Source of the DNA: an uncultured Clostridia bacterium
GTDB taxonomy: Bacteria > Bacillota > Clostridia > TANB77 > CAG-508
Assembly: GCA_948739805.1 (NCBI GenBank)
Contig: CAPYID010000002.1
Span: forward strand, 8,961-72,960
Length of the DNA: 64,000 nucleotides
Reading direction: 5' to 3'
The notes under the pieces: generated by a model
The model's database searches: none
Seen by the model: the letters and a program-made list of their open reading frames with translations, nothing else
Told to the model about the DNA's origin: nothing
Program-made: the position numbers and the translations under genes
Part shown: positions 7,063 to 15,841 of the stretch, piece by piece
How the letters are laid out: every line of letters starts with the position of its first letter
Numbering within the stretch: the first letter of the stretch is position 1

Positions 7063-7458
7063 ATGGCTAAAGCTCAAACAACAAAAAGAACATCAAGAAG
7101 AAATAGAAAGAACATTGATAAAGGTGCAGCACATATACATTCAAGTTTTAATAATACTATTGTTACAATAACAGATGCTCAAGGAAATGTTATATCTTGG
7201 GCAAGTGCAGGTGGATTAGGATTTAAAGGTTCAAGAAAAAGTACACCATTTGCAGCTGGAGAAGCAGCTGAAACAGCTGCAAAGGCAGGAATGGAGCATG
7301 GTTTAAAAACTGTTGAAGTATTTGTTAAAGGACCAGGTGCAGGACGTGAAGCAGCAATAAGATCCCTTCAAACAGCAGGTCTTGAAATAAGTGCTATTAA
7401 AGATGTAACACCAATACCACATAATGGTTGTAGACCACCCAAAAGAAGAAGAGTTTAA
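7063..7458 (+). CDS. rpsK: 30S ribosomal protein S11
   Basis: S11 forms the platform of the small subunit and lines the mRNA exit region. The 131-aa product has a basic lysine/arginine N-terminal arm, then HIHSSFNNTIVTITDAQGN and the C-terminal PIPHNGCRPPKRRRV, all typical. Start ATG 7063 follows AGGAAGGAG. It is spaced 19 bases from rpsM. Confidence 0.98.
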   Translation: MAKAQTTKRTSRRNRKNIDKGAAHIHSSFNNTIVTITDAQGNVISWASAGGLGFKGSRKSTPFAAGEAAETAAKAGMEHGLKTVEVFVKGPGAGREAAIRSLQTAGLEISAIKDVTPIPHNGCRPPKRRRV

Positions 7459-7494
7459 TTAATATAAAAATATAGAAAGAGGTGTAATTATTAC

Positions 7495-8121
7495 ATGTCA
7501 AGATTTAAAGATGAACAATGCCGTATTTGCCGTAGACAAGGTCAAAAATTGTTCTTAAAAGGTGCAAGATGCTACTCTGATAAATGTAGTATTTCTAGAA
7601 GAAATTATGCTCCAGGAGAACATGCTACAAAGAAAGCAAAACTTTCAGAATATGGTATTCAATTAAGAGAAAAACAAAAAACTAAAGCATTTTATGGAGT
7701 TAGAGAAAATCAATTTAGAAAATATTTTGAAATGGCTACAAGAGAAAAAGGAATTACAGGTGAAGAGCTATTAAAAATCCTTGAAAGTAGATTAGATAAT
7801 GTTGTATATAGATTAGGATACGGTTCTTCTAGACCACAAGCAAGACAATTAGTAAACCATGGATTATTTGAAGTAAATGGACAAAAAGTTGATATTGCAT
7901 CTTATTTAGTAAAACCAGGAGATATTATAAAAGTTAGAGAAAATAAGAAAGAAGCTACTATCATTAAAGAAAATGTAGAAGCAAATACAGCAAGAAATGT
8001 TCCAGCATGGATGGAAAAAGATGCTAAAAACTTAAGTGGAAAAATTATAAGAAAACCTTCTAGGGAAGATGTAGATTTACAAGTTGAAGAACACTTCATT
8101 GTTGAGTTATATTCTAAATAG
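7495..8121 (+). CDS. rpsD: 30S ribosomal protein S4
   Basis: S4 is a primary 16S rRNA-binding protein that nucleates small-subunit assembly. In many bacteria it is also the translational repressor of this operon. The 208-aa product has four N-terminal cysteines (CRICRRQGQKLF and CYSDKCS) that form a zinc site. The S4 RNA-binding domain follows near residues 97-155 (SRLDNVVYRLGYGSSRPQAR). ATG 7495 follows GAGGTG. The zinc-containing type means at least S4, L36 and Adk here depend on zinc. Confidence 0.98.
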   Translation: MSRFKDEQCRICRRQGQKLFLKGARCYSDKCSISRRNYAPGEHATKKAKLSEYGIQLREKQKTKAFYGVRENQFRKYFEMATREKGITGEELLKILESRLDNVVYRLGYGSSRPQARQLVNHGLFEVNGQKVDIASYLVKPGDIIKVRENKKEATIIKENVEANTARNVPAWMEKDAKNLSGKIIRKPSREDVDLQVEEHFIVELYSK

Positions 8122-8170
8122 AATTTAGGCTAAAGAAGAGCCTCAAAAATTATATAAAGTGGAGGTAAAA

Positions 8171-9118
8171 ATGATAGAATTTGAAAAGCCAAATATTGAG
8201 TGTATAGATGTAGACGAGCAAAATAACTATGCAAAATTTGTATGTGAGCCATTAGAAAGGGGATATGGAGTAACAATAGGAAACTCTTTAAGAAGAATTT
8301 TACTTTCTTCTCTTCCAGGATGTGCTATTACAAGTATCAAAGTAGAAGGTGTAGTTCACGAGTTCTCTACAATACCAGATGTAGTAGAAGACGTTTCAGA
8401 ACTAATAGTTAATTTAAAAAGTGTTAGATTCAAATCTTATGACAATGATGATAAAGTTGTTAAGATAGACTTTAAAGGCGAAGGTGAAGTAAAAGCAGAA
8501 GATATTCAAACAGATGGAACTATAGAAGTATTAAATCCAGATTTACATATTGCTACAGTGGCTACTGGAGGACACCTTTCAATAGAAATGACAGTTGAAA
8601 AAGGAAGAGGATATAACACAGCAGCTAAGAATAAGAAACCAAATCAAGATATATCTGTATTACCAATAGATTCAATTTTTACACCAGTAAAAAAAGTAAA
8701 CTACTCTGTAGAGAATACAAGAGTAGGGCAAATGGTCGATTTTGATAAATTAATAATTGAAGTTTGGACAGATGGAAGTTTAAAGGCATATGAAGCATTA
8801 AGTTTAGCAGCAAAAGTAATAGTAGGACATCTTGAATTATTCATAGATTTATCAGAAACAGCTAAAAATACTCAAATAATGGTAGAAAAGGAAGAATCAA
8901 AAGCAGCTAGAGTATTAGAAATGTCTATAGAAGACTTAGAATTGTCTGTAAGATCATTTAATTGTTTAAAAAGAGCAGGGATTTCGACAGTTCAAGACTT
9001 AACTAATAAATCAGAAGCAGATATGATGAAAGTAAGAAATTTAGGAAAGAAATCATTAGATGAAGTAACACATAAGTTAATATCTCTAGGATTAGGATTT
9101 GCTAAAGACGATGAATAG
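8171..9118 (+). CDS. rpoA: DNA-directed RNA polymerase subunit alpha
   Basis: The alpha subunit dimerises to scaffold RNA polymerase and contacts promoter UP elements and activators. The 315-aa product has the N-terminal assembly domain (GYGVTIGNSLRRILLSSLPG near residues 28-47) and the helix-hairpin-helix C-terminal domain with SVRSFNCLKRAGISTVQDL. ATG 8171 follows GGAGG. The in-frame GTG at 8159 is too close to the binding site. A perfect CAACTGCC-GAA-GGCAGTTG hairpin follows at 9131-9149. Confidence 0.98.
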   Translation: MIEFEKPNIECIDVDEQNNYAKFVCEPLERGYGVTIGNSLRRILLSSLPGCAITSIKVEGVVHEFSTIPDVVEDVSELIVNLKSVRFKSYDNDDKVVKIDFKGEGEVKAEDIQTDGTIEVLNPDLHIATVATGGHLSIEMTVEKGRGYNTAAKNKKPNQDISVLPIDSIFTPVKKVNYSVENTRVGQMVDFDKLIIEVWTDGSLKAYEALSLAAKVIVGHLELFIDLSETAKNTQIMVEKEESKAARVLEMSIEDLELSVRSFNCLKRAGISTVQDLTNKSEADMMKVRNLGKKSLDEVTHKLISLGLGFAKDDE

Positions 9119-9130
9119 AAATTACTTATG

Positions 9131-9149
9131 CAACTGCCGAAGGCAGTTG
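9131..9149. repeat. Perfect 8-bp hairpin between rpoA and rplQ
   Basis: CAACTGCC and GGCAGTTG pair around a GAA loop. No U-tract follows and rplQ starts 48 bases later, so it is probably an RNA-processing or attenuating structure within the operon. Confidence 0.6.
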
Positions 9150-9196
9150 TATACAATTGAAAAAGAATATTAAACTAAAAAGAAAGGGTGAAAACA

Positions 9197-9721
9197 GTGG
9201 CTATAAATAGAAAATTAGGAAGGACAACTGACCAGAGATTATCTATTTTAAGAACTCTAACTACAGATTTAATTTGGCATGAAAAAATTGAAACAACTGA
9301 AGCTAGAGCAAAAGAGATAAAATCTATTGCAGATTCATTAATATCATTAGCAATAAAAGAAAAAGATAATTTTGAAATGGTAGATGTTAAGGTAAGTCGT
9401 GCTAAACTAGATGAAAAGGGAAATAAAGTAACAGAAAAAGTAACTAGCAAAAATGGTAAAGAATATTTAAGAGTAGTTAGAGAAGAAGTTACAGAAGCAA
9501 GACAAAAAGATATGCCTTCAAGATTAAATGCAAGAAGAAAAATGATGAAAAAAATAAACAAAGTAAAAGATTCAGAAGGTAAGAACATTGATTTAACATC
9601 TAAATTATTTAATGAAATAGCTCCAAGATATACAGACAATGTAGGAGGATACACAAGAATAGTAAAACTAGGAAAGAGACGTGGAGATGCAGCAGAAGTT
9701 GTTATATTACAATTAATATAA
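9197..9721 (+). CDS. rplQ: 50S ribosomal protein L17 with a central insertion
   Basis: L17 binds 23S rRNA near the peptide exit tunnel. The 174-aa product has the family start (INRKLGRTTDQRLSILRTL) and end (YTDNVGGYTRIVKLGKRRGDAAE). Between them, at roughly residues 60-108, is an extra charged segment (KLDEKGNKVTEKVTSKNGKE) that makes it longer than the usual 115-130 aa. Insertions here are known in clostridial L17. Start GTG 9197 suits the AGAAAGGG site. A terminator at 9724 closes the operon. Confidence 0.96.
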   Translation: MAINRKLGRTTDQRLSILRTLTTDLIWHEKIETTEARAKEIKSIADSLISLAIKEKDNFEMVDVKVSRAKLDEKGNKVTEKVTSKNGKEYLRVVREEVTEARQKDMPSRLNARRKMMKKINKVKDSEGKNIDLTSKLFNEIAPRYTDNVGGYTRIVKLGKRRGDAAEVVILQLI

Positions 9722-9723
9722 AA

Positions 9724-9757
9724 ATAAAAACAGACTTATGTCTGTTTTTATTTTATG
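9724..9757 (+). terminator. Intrinsic terminator after rplQ
   Basis: AAAACAGA-CTTA-TGTCTGTTTT followed by a T-rich tract ends the alpha operon. The 9806-9848 stretch beyond it consists of AT-rich repeats of the ATGAATAAT/GTGAATAATGAATAAT type, also seen near 34962-35020 and 42846-42873. Confidence 0.85.
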
Positions 9758-9993
9758 TATATGAACATTGGGGATTGTATGTGTGATTTTATTATATAAA
9801 ATCACAATGAATAATTAATAATGAATGGTGAATAATGAATAATAAATGTAGGATCCATCCAAACAAACACAAATTTATAATTATGCTGTTGCAACATTTA
9901 ATATATGGTTAATAATATTTTATCAAAAACACTATGAAAACTTTATAATACATGATATACTGTGAGAAATTATAAAAAAAGGAGCGATATGAG

Positions 9994-10941
9994 ATGAAAA
10001 AAGAAGAAATAACTTTAAAAAACACTAAATCAGAGATACTAGAAGCACTAAATGCTGCATTAGAAAGAGAAAAGAGTATTGCAGAAGCAAAATACGAACC
10101 AGAAAAAGAGGAACAAAAGAAAAAGGTAACTAAAGCGATTGAAGAATCAAAACAAAACGTAGAACAAAAAATATTTTCTGAAGAATTAAATAATAAATTT
10201 AAAAATTTAGAGGTAGCTATAAGTGCAGAGGAAGAAAAATTAAAAGAACTATATGGAATAGAAAAGGAATTAAATAATCTTGTTATCGCTGTAAATGCAG
10301 GAAAAGATTATATGTTAGACTTAGAGGAGCGCAAAAGATTAAGAACAGAAGAATTAAATGATGAAATAAAAGAATTAGAAGAAAAATATAAAAACAAAAT
10401 GGAAGAACTAGAAAAAGAAAATGAAATAAAAGCAAAAAAACTAAAGATAGACAGAGATAGAGAAGAAGAAGAATATAATTATAAAACTAAAAGAGAAAGG
10501 GCAATAGATAACAACAAATGGGAAGACGAAAAAACGAAAAGAGAGAGTGAACTAGCAAAAAGAGAGGAAGAGACAACTAAACTTTTAGAAGAAGCTGTGG
10601 CAAATGCAGAACATTTAAAAGAATTAGAGCAAAAGGTAGAAGAAATTCCTACACTTGTAGAAAAAGAATATACTAGGGGAAGAAAAGAGGCTACAAGTGA
10701 TTTAGAAAAAGAAAATAAATACACAACTGAACTATTGAAAAGAGAATTTCAAAATACTATTGATAGACAAAATGATAAAATAGAATCATTACAAGAGGAA
10801 CTAAAAAAAGCTAATACACAAAATGAAATGCTACAAAGTAAATTAGATCAAGCATATAACCAAATTAAGGAGATGGCAACAAAAACTGTTGAAGCAACAG
10901 GAGGAGTTAAGATAATTGGAGGAAATGATGCAAATAAATAA
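9994..10941 (+). CDS. Long coiled-coil protein, unknown function
   Basis: I do not recognise a family. The 315-aa product is dominated by charged heptads rich in Lys and Glu from about residue 5 to 285, with no membrane segment, signal peptide or enzymatic motif. It ends with a short glycine-containing tail (GGVKIIGGNDANK). A tail of this kind after a coiled coil suggests a structural or scaffold protein. ATG 9994 follows AAAGGAGCG. It appears monocistronic, with a terminator at 10951-10980. Base composition is like that of its neighbours. Confidence 0.85.
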   Translation: MKKEEITLKNTKSEILEALNAALEREKSIAEAKYEPEKEEQKKKVTKAIEESKQNVEQKIFSEELNNKFKNLEVAISAEEEKLKELYGIEKELNNLVIAVNAGKDYMLDLEERKRLRTEELNDEIKELEEKYKNKMEELEKENEIKAKKLKIDRDREEEEYNYKTKRERAIDNNKWEDEKTKRESELAKREEETTKLLEEAVANAEHLKELEQKVEEIPTLVEKEYTRGRKEATSDLEKENKYTTELLKREFQNTIDRQNDKIESLQEELKKANTQNEMLQSKLDQAYNQIKEMATKTVEATGGVKIIGGNDANK

Positions 10942-10950
10942 AAATATTAA

Positions 10951-10980
10951 AAATGGGTACAGATGGCTGTATCCATTTAT
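10951..10980 (+). terminator. Hairpin after the coiled-coil gene
   Basis: AAATGGGTACAG pairs with CTGTATCCATTT (one mismatch) around ATGG, followed by AT-rich sequence. It is likely the 3' end of the 9994 gene transcript. Confidence 0.65.
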
Positions 10981-11198
10981 ATAATTGCTAGATTTCCTCT
11001 TTATAGTGAAAGAATTTAAAATAATTTACATAAAAATATAAACAAAGAGTCTTGCAAAAAGGCGAAAAATGTTATAAAATATGAGCATTAAAAACGTTAA
11101 GGTAAATATTGTCAAAAATCAAAAAAACATTGAAAAAAAGCTGTATATATGAGAAAATATAATAGGAGTATTATATAAGAGAAATAGGAGGGAATTCG

Positions 11199-11748
11199 AT
11201 GTCAGATTCTTTTATAACAGTAGTTTTAGTATTGGTAGCAGCAGTACTTATTTTTGTAGTGCCAGTAGTAGCAGTATCTGCCAGAAATGATGAAAAAGCA
11301 GAACAAAATGTACAAGTAGCAGTAACAAGTTTTGTAGATAGCATAAGAGAAACTCGGAATAATAACATTAGATGAGTATGATCAATTACTAGAAGAAATA
11401 CAATCAACTGGAAATTCTTATGATACAAATATAAGTATATTGCATATAGATGAAAATCCATCAAAGAAAACAAGTTCCGATGCATCAGATGTAACAAAAA
11501 TAGGAGAGAATATATATTATATAGAATATACAAAGCAGATAGAAGAAATATTTGAGGAACAAGGTGAAGTAAGATTAGCAGAAGGAGACTTTGTTAGAAT
11601 TGATGTAGAAAATACAAACCAAACAATGCATCAAATAATACAAAATGCATTATATAAAGTATCAGGTGGGAATGTAGGAAAAATATCAGGAAGACATACA
11701 GTATTAATATTAGAATCTACTAAAGGGCGATTTGCTGAAGTAATTTAA
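11199..11748 (+). CDS. One-TM pilin-like protein, read through a +1 shift at CGG
   Basis: The zero frame gives MSDSFITVVLVLVAAVLIFV and further residues up to DSIRET (52 codons). It then reaches CGG at 11355-11357 and a TGA six codons later. Skipping C11355 continues as GIITLDEYDQLLEEI through to TAA 11746-11748, giving a 182-aa protein. Residues about 5-28 form one hydrophobic helix, and the rest is an extracytoplasmic domain with a Ser/Thr/Asp-rich loop. As I recall, clostridial relatives of this small-pilin or DUF4320-like type have a TG-x-IT at the junction, which would make the restored glycine a conserved residue. AGGAGGG precedes ATG 11199. It lies just upstream of metK with a short gap. 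Function is unknown, with surface or pilus assembly the best guess. Confidence 0.8.
11355..11358 (+). other. Putative +1 frameshift site CGGA in the pilin-like gene
   Basis: The zero-frame codons GAA ACT CGG AAT lead to a stop six codons later. GAA ACT (C) GGA ATA continues for 130 codons with sensible protein sequence. The geometry is the same as at 1440 and 56980. Confidence 0.75.
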
Positions 11749-11765
11749 GAAGGAGAATGATAAAA

Positions 11766-12878
11766 ATGAACAGGTATCTATTTACCTCAGAAAGTGTGAC
11801 AGAAGGGCATCCAGATAAATTATGTGACTTAATATCAGATACTATATTAGATGAATGCTTAAAACAAGATAAAAACTCAAGGGTAGCAGTAGAAACTTTT
11901 GCATCTAATAACAAAATAACTATTGGAGGTCAATTAACAACAAATGCAGTAATAGATGTAGAAAAATTAGTACGTAGTACTATGAAAAAAATAGGTTATA
12001 AAAATGAATTTATAGATATAAATCCTGAAAACTGTGAAATAAGTATAAATATCACAAAGCAAAGTGCAGACATAGCACAAGGTGTTGATATAGGAGGAGC
12101 TGGAGATCAAGGTATAATGTTTGGATATGCCTGTGATGAAACAGAAGAATACATGCCATTTGCAATAAGCATGGCACATAGATTATCTAAGAAATTAACT
12201 GAGGTAAGAAGAAATGGAATATTACCATATTTGGGTTCAGATGGAAAAACACAAGTAACGGTTGAATATGATGAATATAAACCAGTAAGAATAGATACAA
12301 TACTAATATCAAATCAACATGAGCCAGAAATTAGTTTAGATACCATTAGAGAAGACATAATAAATAAAGTAATAAAAAAGGTTATACCTAAAGAATATTT
12401 AGATGAAAAAACAAAATATTATATTAATCCAACAGGCAAATTTGTAATAGGAGGACCATTAAGCGATACAGGTCTTACAGGAAGGAAAATAATAGTAGAT
12501 ACATATGGTGGTTATGCCCATCATGGTGGAGGGGCATTTTCAGGAAAAGATGCAACAAAAGTTGATAGGTCAGCAGCTTATATGTTAAGATTTCTTGCAA
12601 AAAATATTGTAGCAAATGGATATGCAAAAAAATGTGAGCTACAAGTATCTTATGGAATAGGAATTGCAGAGCCAATATCTATTTATATAAATACTTTTGG
12701 GACAAGTAATATATCAGAAGAAGAAATTATACATAAAATTAAGTCAAAATTTGATTTAACGCCAAAAGGTATAATAGAATATTTAGGATTAAGAGAACCA
12801 ATATATGCAATGACGACAAATTATGGACATTTTGGAAAAGAAGGGTTACCATGGGAGAAAATAATAAAATTATCATAA
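11766..12878 (+). CDS. metK: S-adenosylmethionine synthetase
   Basis: MetK makes S-adenosylmethionine from methionine and ATP in the cytoplasm. The 370-aa product contains the N-terminal SESVTEGHPDKLCD, the ATP-binding GGAGDQGIMFGYA, and the C-terminal SGKDATKVDRSAAY loop. The length is slightly short of the usual 380-395 aa. ATG 11766 is preferred over ATG 11757, which lies only two bases from AGGAG. A SAM-responsive leader is not evident, because the upstream gene is only 17 bases away. Confidence 0.97.
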   Translation: MNRYLFTSESVTEGHPDKLCDLISDTILDECLKQDKNSRVAVETFASNNKITIGGQLTTNAVIDVEKLVRSTMKKIGYKNEFIDINPENCEISINITKQSADIAQGVDIGGAGDQGIMFGYACDETEEYMPFAISMAHRLSKKLTEVRRNGILPYLGSDGKTQVTVEYDEYKPVRIDTILISNQHEPEISLDTIREDIINKVIKKVIPKEYLDEKTKYYINPTGKFVIGGPLSDTGLTGRKIIVDTYGGYAHHGGGAFSGKDATKVDRSAAYMLRFLAKNIVANGYAKKCELQVSYGIGIAEPISIYINTFGTSNISEEEIIHKIKSKFDLTPKGIIEYLGLREPIYAMTTNYGHFGKEGLPWEKIIKLS

Positions 12879-12894
12879 AAATTCACCAAAACTA

Positions 12895-12923
12895 TTGACA
12901 AATCAATAAAAATGGTGTAAAGT
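12895..12923 (+). promoter_or_regulatory. Sigma-A promoter for the ylxM-ffh operon
   Basis: TTGACA at 12895-12900, a 17-base spacer and TAAAGT at 12918-12923. A small hairpin (ATTATCAAATG then ATTTTGATAAT) lies in the leader before ylxM. Confidence 0.75.
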
Positions 12924-13005
12924 ATATTAGCATTGCACTTATGATTAATTATCAAATGTAATTTTGATAATTTTTATGTACATTGGAGAGGATTGATATT
13001 AAAAA

Positions 13006-13353
13006 ATGGAAAAAAGCGTTACAGTTAGTATTTTGTTAGATATCTATGGAAAAGTATTAACAGACAAGCAACAAGATGTCTTGGACTTATATTATAATGA
13101 AAATCTATCTTTAGCAGAAATTGCTGAAGAAACTGGAATAACAAGACAGGCAGTACATGACTGTATAGTGAAAGGAGAAAAAAAACTTTTTAATTTGGAG
13201 GAAAAACTGGGAGTTATGAAAAAATTAGACAATCAAGAAAAACAATTACAAAAGATTTTATTAGAATTATCTCAGATTCAACAAAAGGACTCTGATAAAC
13301 ACATAAATGATATCATCGAAAATGTTGTGCGTGAATTGAATTGCTTAGTGTAG
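13006..13353 (+). CDS. ylxM: YlxM-family helix-turn-helix protein
   Basis: The 115-aa product belongs to the UPF0122 (YlxM) family, small sigma-4-like proteins almost always encoded next to ffh and associated with the signal recognition particle. The HTH is at about residues 20-65 (LTDKQQDVLDLYYNENLSLA, then EIAEETGITRQAVHD). The C-terminal part is a coiled coil. It sits 12 bases before ffh. Confidence 0.95.
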   Translation: MEKSVTVSILLDIYGKVLTDKQQDVLDLYYNENLSLAEIAEETGITRQAVHDCIVKGEKKLFNLEEKLGVMKKLDNQEKQLQKILLELSQIQQKDSDKHINDIIENVVRELNCLV

Positions 13354-13365
13354 GAGGAAAAATCT

Positions 13366-14718
13366 ATGGCATTTGAAGGACTATCTTCAAGACTGCAAGA
13401 AATTACACGAAAATTAAAAGGAAAAGCAAGAATTACAGACAGTGACTTAAAAGAAATGTTAAGAGAAGTAAAATTAGCATTATTAGAAGCAGATGTAAAC
13501 TATAAAATAGTAAAAGACTTTATAAATACAATTCAGGAAAAAGCTCAAGGTGCAGACGTTTTAAAATCATTAACACCAGGTCAACAAGTTATAAAAATAG
13601 TAAAAGATGAATTAGTAGAACTCCTTGGTGGAACAGAAAGTAAAATTAATTTTACTCCAAATCCACCAACAATTATAATGTTAGTAGGACTTCAAGGTTC
13701 AGGAAAGACAACAACAGCTGGAAAACTTGCAAATTTATTAAGAAAACAGGGAAAGAAACCACTATTAGTAGCATGTGATATATATAGACCAGCGGCAATA
13801 AAGCAATTACAAGTAGTAGGAGCAAGTTTAAATATACCAGTATTTGCAAATGAATCTTCAAAAGATGTTGTACATATAGCGAAACAAGCTCAAAATATAG
13901 CTATATCAAAATTAAATGATGTAATTATTTTAGACACAGCTGGACGTTTACATATTGATGAAGCATTAATGGAAGAGTTAAAGAATTTAAAATCAAGTGT
14001 AAAGCCACATGAAATATTATTAGTAGTAGACTCAATGACAGGTCAAGATGCAGTAAATGTTGCGACAAATTTTAATGAGGCTGTCGGAATTGATGGAATA
14101 ATACTTACGAAATTAGATGGAGATACAAGAGGTGGTGCTGCATTATCAGTAAAAAATGTTACAGGAAGACCAATAAAGTTTGTAGCAACAGGAGAAAAGT
14201 TAAGTGATATAGAATCATTCCATCCAGAGAGAATGGCATCAAGAATTTTAGGAATGGGTGATGTATTATCAATAATAGAAAAAGCAGAAGAAGCATATGA
14301 TGAAGAAGAAGCATTAAAACTAGAAAAGAAGTTAAGAAAGCAAGAATTTGACTTAGACGATTATTTAACACAGTTAAGACAAATGAAAAAGATGGGTTCA
14401 TTTTCATCATTATTAAAAATGATACCAGGAGCAAACAAACTTGGGGACATAAAAATAGATGACAAAGAGTTTATAAGAATAGAAGCGATAATATGTTCTA
14501 TGACAGCAAAAGAAAGAAGAAACTCTAAAATATTAAATGCAAGTAGAAGAATAAGAATAGCAAAAGGTTCAGGAACATCTGTGCAAGAAGTAAATAAATT
14601 TATAAAATCATTTGAGATGACGCAAAAAATGATGAAACAAATGCAAAACAAAAAAGGTGGATTCAATAAAATGTTAAAAGGAATGAACCCAAATGATTTA
14701 AAAAATTTTAAATTTTAA
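13366..14718 (+). CDS. ffh: Signal recognition particle protein Ffh
   Basis: Ffh is the GTPase of the signal recognition particle. It binds signal peptides and 4.5S/6S RNA and delivers nascent chains to FtsY and SecYEG. The 450-aa product has the N domain, then the G domain with GLQGSGKTTTAGKLA (near residue 107), DTAGR and TKLDGDTRGGAALS. The methionine-rich M domain ends with MMKQMQNKKGGFNKMLKGMN. The RNA-binding helix SKILNASRRIRIAKGSGTSV is intact. ATG 13366 follows TAGGAGG. Confidence 0.98.
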   Translation: MAFEGLSSRLQEITRKLKGKARITDSDLKEMLREVKLALLEADVNYKIVKDFINTIQEKAQGADVLKSLTPGQQVIKIVKDELVELLGGTESKINFTPNPPTIIMLVGLQGSGKTTTAGKLANLLRKQGKKPLLVACDIYRPAAIKQLQVVGASLNIPVFANESSKDVVHIAKQAQNIAISKLNDVIILDTAGRLHIDEALMEELKNLKSSVKPHEILLVVDSMTGQDAVNVATNFNEAVGIDGIILTKLDGDTRGGAALSVKNVTGRPIKFVATGEKLSDIESFHPERMASRILGMGDVLSIIEKAEEAYDEEEALKLEKKLRKQEFDLDDYLTQLRQMKKMGSFSSLLKMIPGANKLGDIKIDDKEFIRIEAIICSMTAKERRNSKILNASRRIRIAKGSGTSVQEVNKFIKSFEMTQKMMKQMQNKKGGFNKMLKGMNPNDLKNFKF

Positions 14719-14747
14719 TTTGTTATTAAATTTATAAATATAAAACA

Positions 14748-14793
14748 AATGTGGCTTTGCCACACGGGCGATTACTAATCGCCCCTACTGGGG
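14748..14793. repeat. GGGCGATTACTAATCGCCC palindrome (REP-like)
   Basis: TGGC-TTT-GCCA, then a GGGCGATTA/TAATCGCCC stem followed by CCTACTGGGG. This is the inverted form of the GTAGGGGCGATTA unit seen at 4946 and 27122. It lies between ffh and rpsP, 17 bases before the rpsP start, and its last bases (GGGGAGG) also supply the rpsP ribosome binding site. Confidence 0.85.
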
Positions 14794-14806
14794 AGGTGAA
14801 AAAATA

Positions 14807-15043
14807 ATGGTAAAAATAAGATTACAAAGAGAAGGAAAGAAAAAAGCGCCTTTTTATCATATAGTTGTTGCTGATTCTAAATCTCCAAGAGATGGTAAAA
14901 TAATAGAGCAAATTGGAACATATAATCCAATGACAACTCCTGCTACAATAGTTTTAGACAAAGCAAAAGCTGAAGAATGGATGAAAAATGGTGCACAACC
15001 TACAGATACAGTAAAGGCTTTAATCGCTAAAATTGAAAAATAA
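14807..15043 (+). CDS. rpsP: 30S ribosomal protein S16
   Basis: S16 is a small-subunit assembly protein. The 78-aa product starts MVKIRLQREGKKKAPFYHIV with SPRDGKIIEQIGTYNP, standard for the family. ATG 14807 follows GGGGAGG, part of the upstream palindrome. It heads the rpsP-khpA-rimM-trmD-rplS group, co-directional with ffh. Confidence 0.98.
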   Translation: MVKIRLQREGKKKAPFYHIVVADSKSPRDGKIIEQIGTYNPMTTPATIVLDKAKAEEWMKNGAQPTDTVKALIAKIEK

Positions 15044-15076
15044 GGATTATTCTTTTAAGGAAGGAATTAGACTAAA

Positions 15077-15307
15077 ATGAAAGAAATTTTGGAATGTATA
15101 TTAAAAAATCTTGTTGAAAATGTAGAGGCAGTATCTATAAGTCAAGAAGAAAAAGACAACCAAACAGTATTTGAAGTAAAAGTTGCATCAGAAGATATGG
15201 GAAAAGTTATAGGTAAAGAAGGAAAAAATGCAAAAGCTATTAGAAATATAATAAGAGCTATTGGGGCTAAGGAAAATAAAAAAGTAACAGTCGAATTTAA
15301 AGATTAG
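15077..15307 (+). CDS. khpA: KH-domain RNA-binding protein
   Basis: The 76-aa product is a single KH domain (YlqC/KhpA family). The RNA-binding loop GKEGK lies in DMGKVIGKEGKNAKAIRNII near residues 38-58. KhpA usually pairs with KhpB/Jag, binds many RNAs and affects cell elongation. Its position between rpsP and rimM is the conserved Firmicutes arrangement. ATG 15077 follows AAGGAAGG. Confidence 0.96.
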   Translation: MKEILECILKNLVENVEAVSISQEEKDNQTVFEVKVASEDMGKVIGKEGKNAKAIRNIIRAIGAKENKKVTVEFKD

Positions 15308-15325
15308 AAAGAGGAGTTTTAGTAT

Positions 15326-15832
15326 ATGAACGACTTTCTAGAAATAGGTCAAATAGTTAATTCATATGGAATAAAAGGATTTTTCAAAGTTGTACCATTT
15401 ACAGATGATATTACAAGGTTTGACGATTTAAAAAACATATATATTGAAAAAAATAAGAAACTGGAAAAAAAGGAAATAGAAGAAGTCAAATATCATAAGA
15501 ACCTAGTTTTAGTAAAAATCAAAGGGATAGATGATATAAATGACACTGAACAATATAAAAACTGTTACTTAAAAATAGACAGAAAAGATGCAGTAGAACT
15601 TCCAGAAGATACTTATTTTATAACTGACTTAATAGATATAGATGTATACACAGAAGAAGGGGAAGCATTAGGCAAAATAGTAGACATATTTCCAACAGGA
15701 AGTAATGATGTATATGTTGTAAAAGATGAATTAGGAAAGCAAATTCTTTTACCCGCAATAGGAGAAGTAATAAAAAATGTAAATATTCTAGAAAAGAAAA
15801 TGACAGTTAAATTAATAGCAGGGCTAAATTAG
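15326..15832 (+). CDS. rimM: Ribosome maturation factor RimM
   Basis: RimM binds S19 and helps mature the head of the small subunit. The 168-aa product has the N-terminal RimM beta-barrel (EIGQIVNSYGIKGFFKVVPF) and the C-terminal PRC-barrel (GEALGKIVDIFPTGSNDVYV). ATG 15326 follows AGAGGAG. The gene ends 9 bases before trmD. Confidence 0.96.
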   Translation: MNDFLEIGQIVNSYGIKGFFKVVPFTDDITRFDDLKNIYIEKNKKLEKKEIEEVKYHKNLVLVKIKGIDDINDTEQYKNCYLKIDRKDAVELPEDTYFITDLIDIDVYTEEGEALGKIVDIFPTGSNDVYVVKDELGKQILLPAIGEVIKNVNILEKKMTVKLIAGLN

Positions 15833-15841
15833 GAGAAAAAC

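Noticed and set aside
11199..11375. Stand-alone 58-residue membrane peptide
   Set aside because: The sequence beyond the stop continues in good protein sequence in the +1 frame, so the gene is longer.
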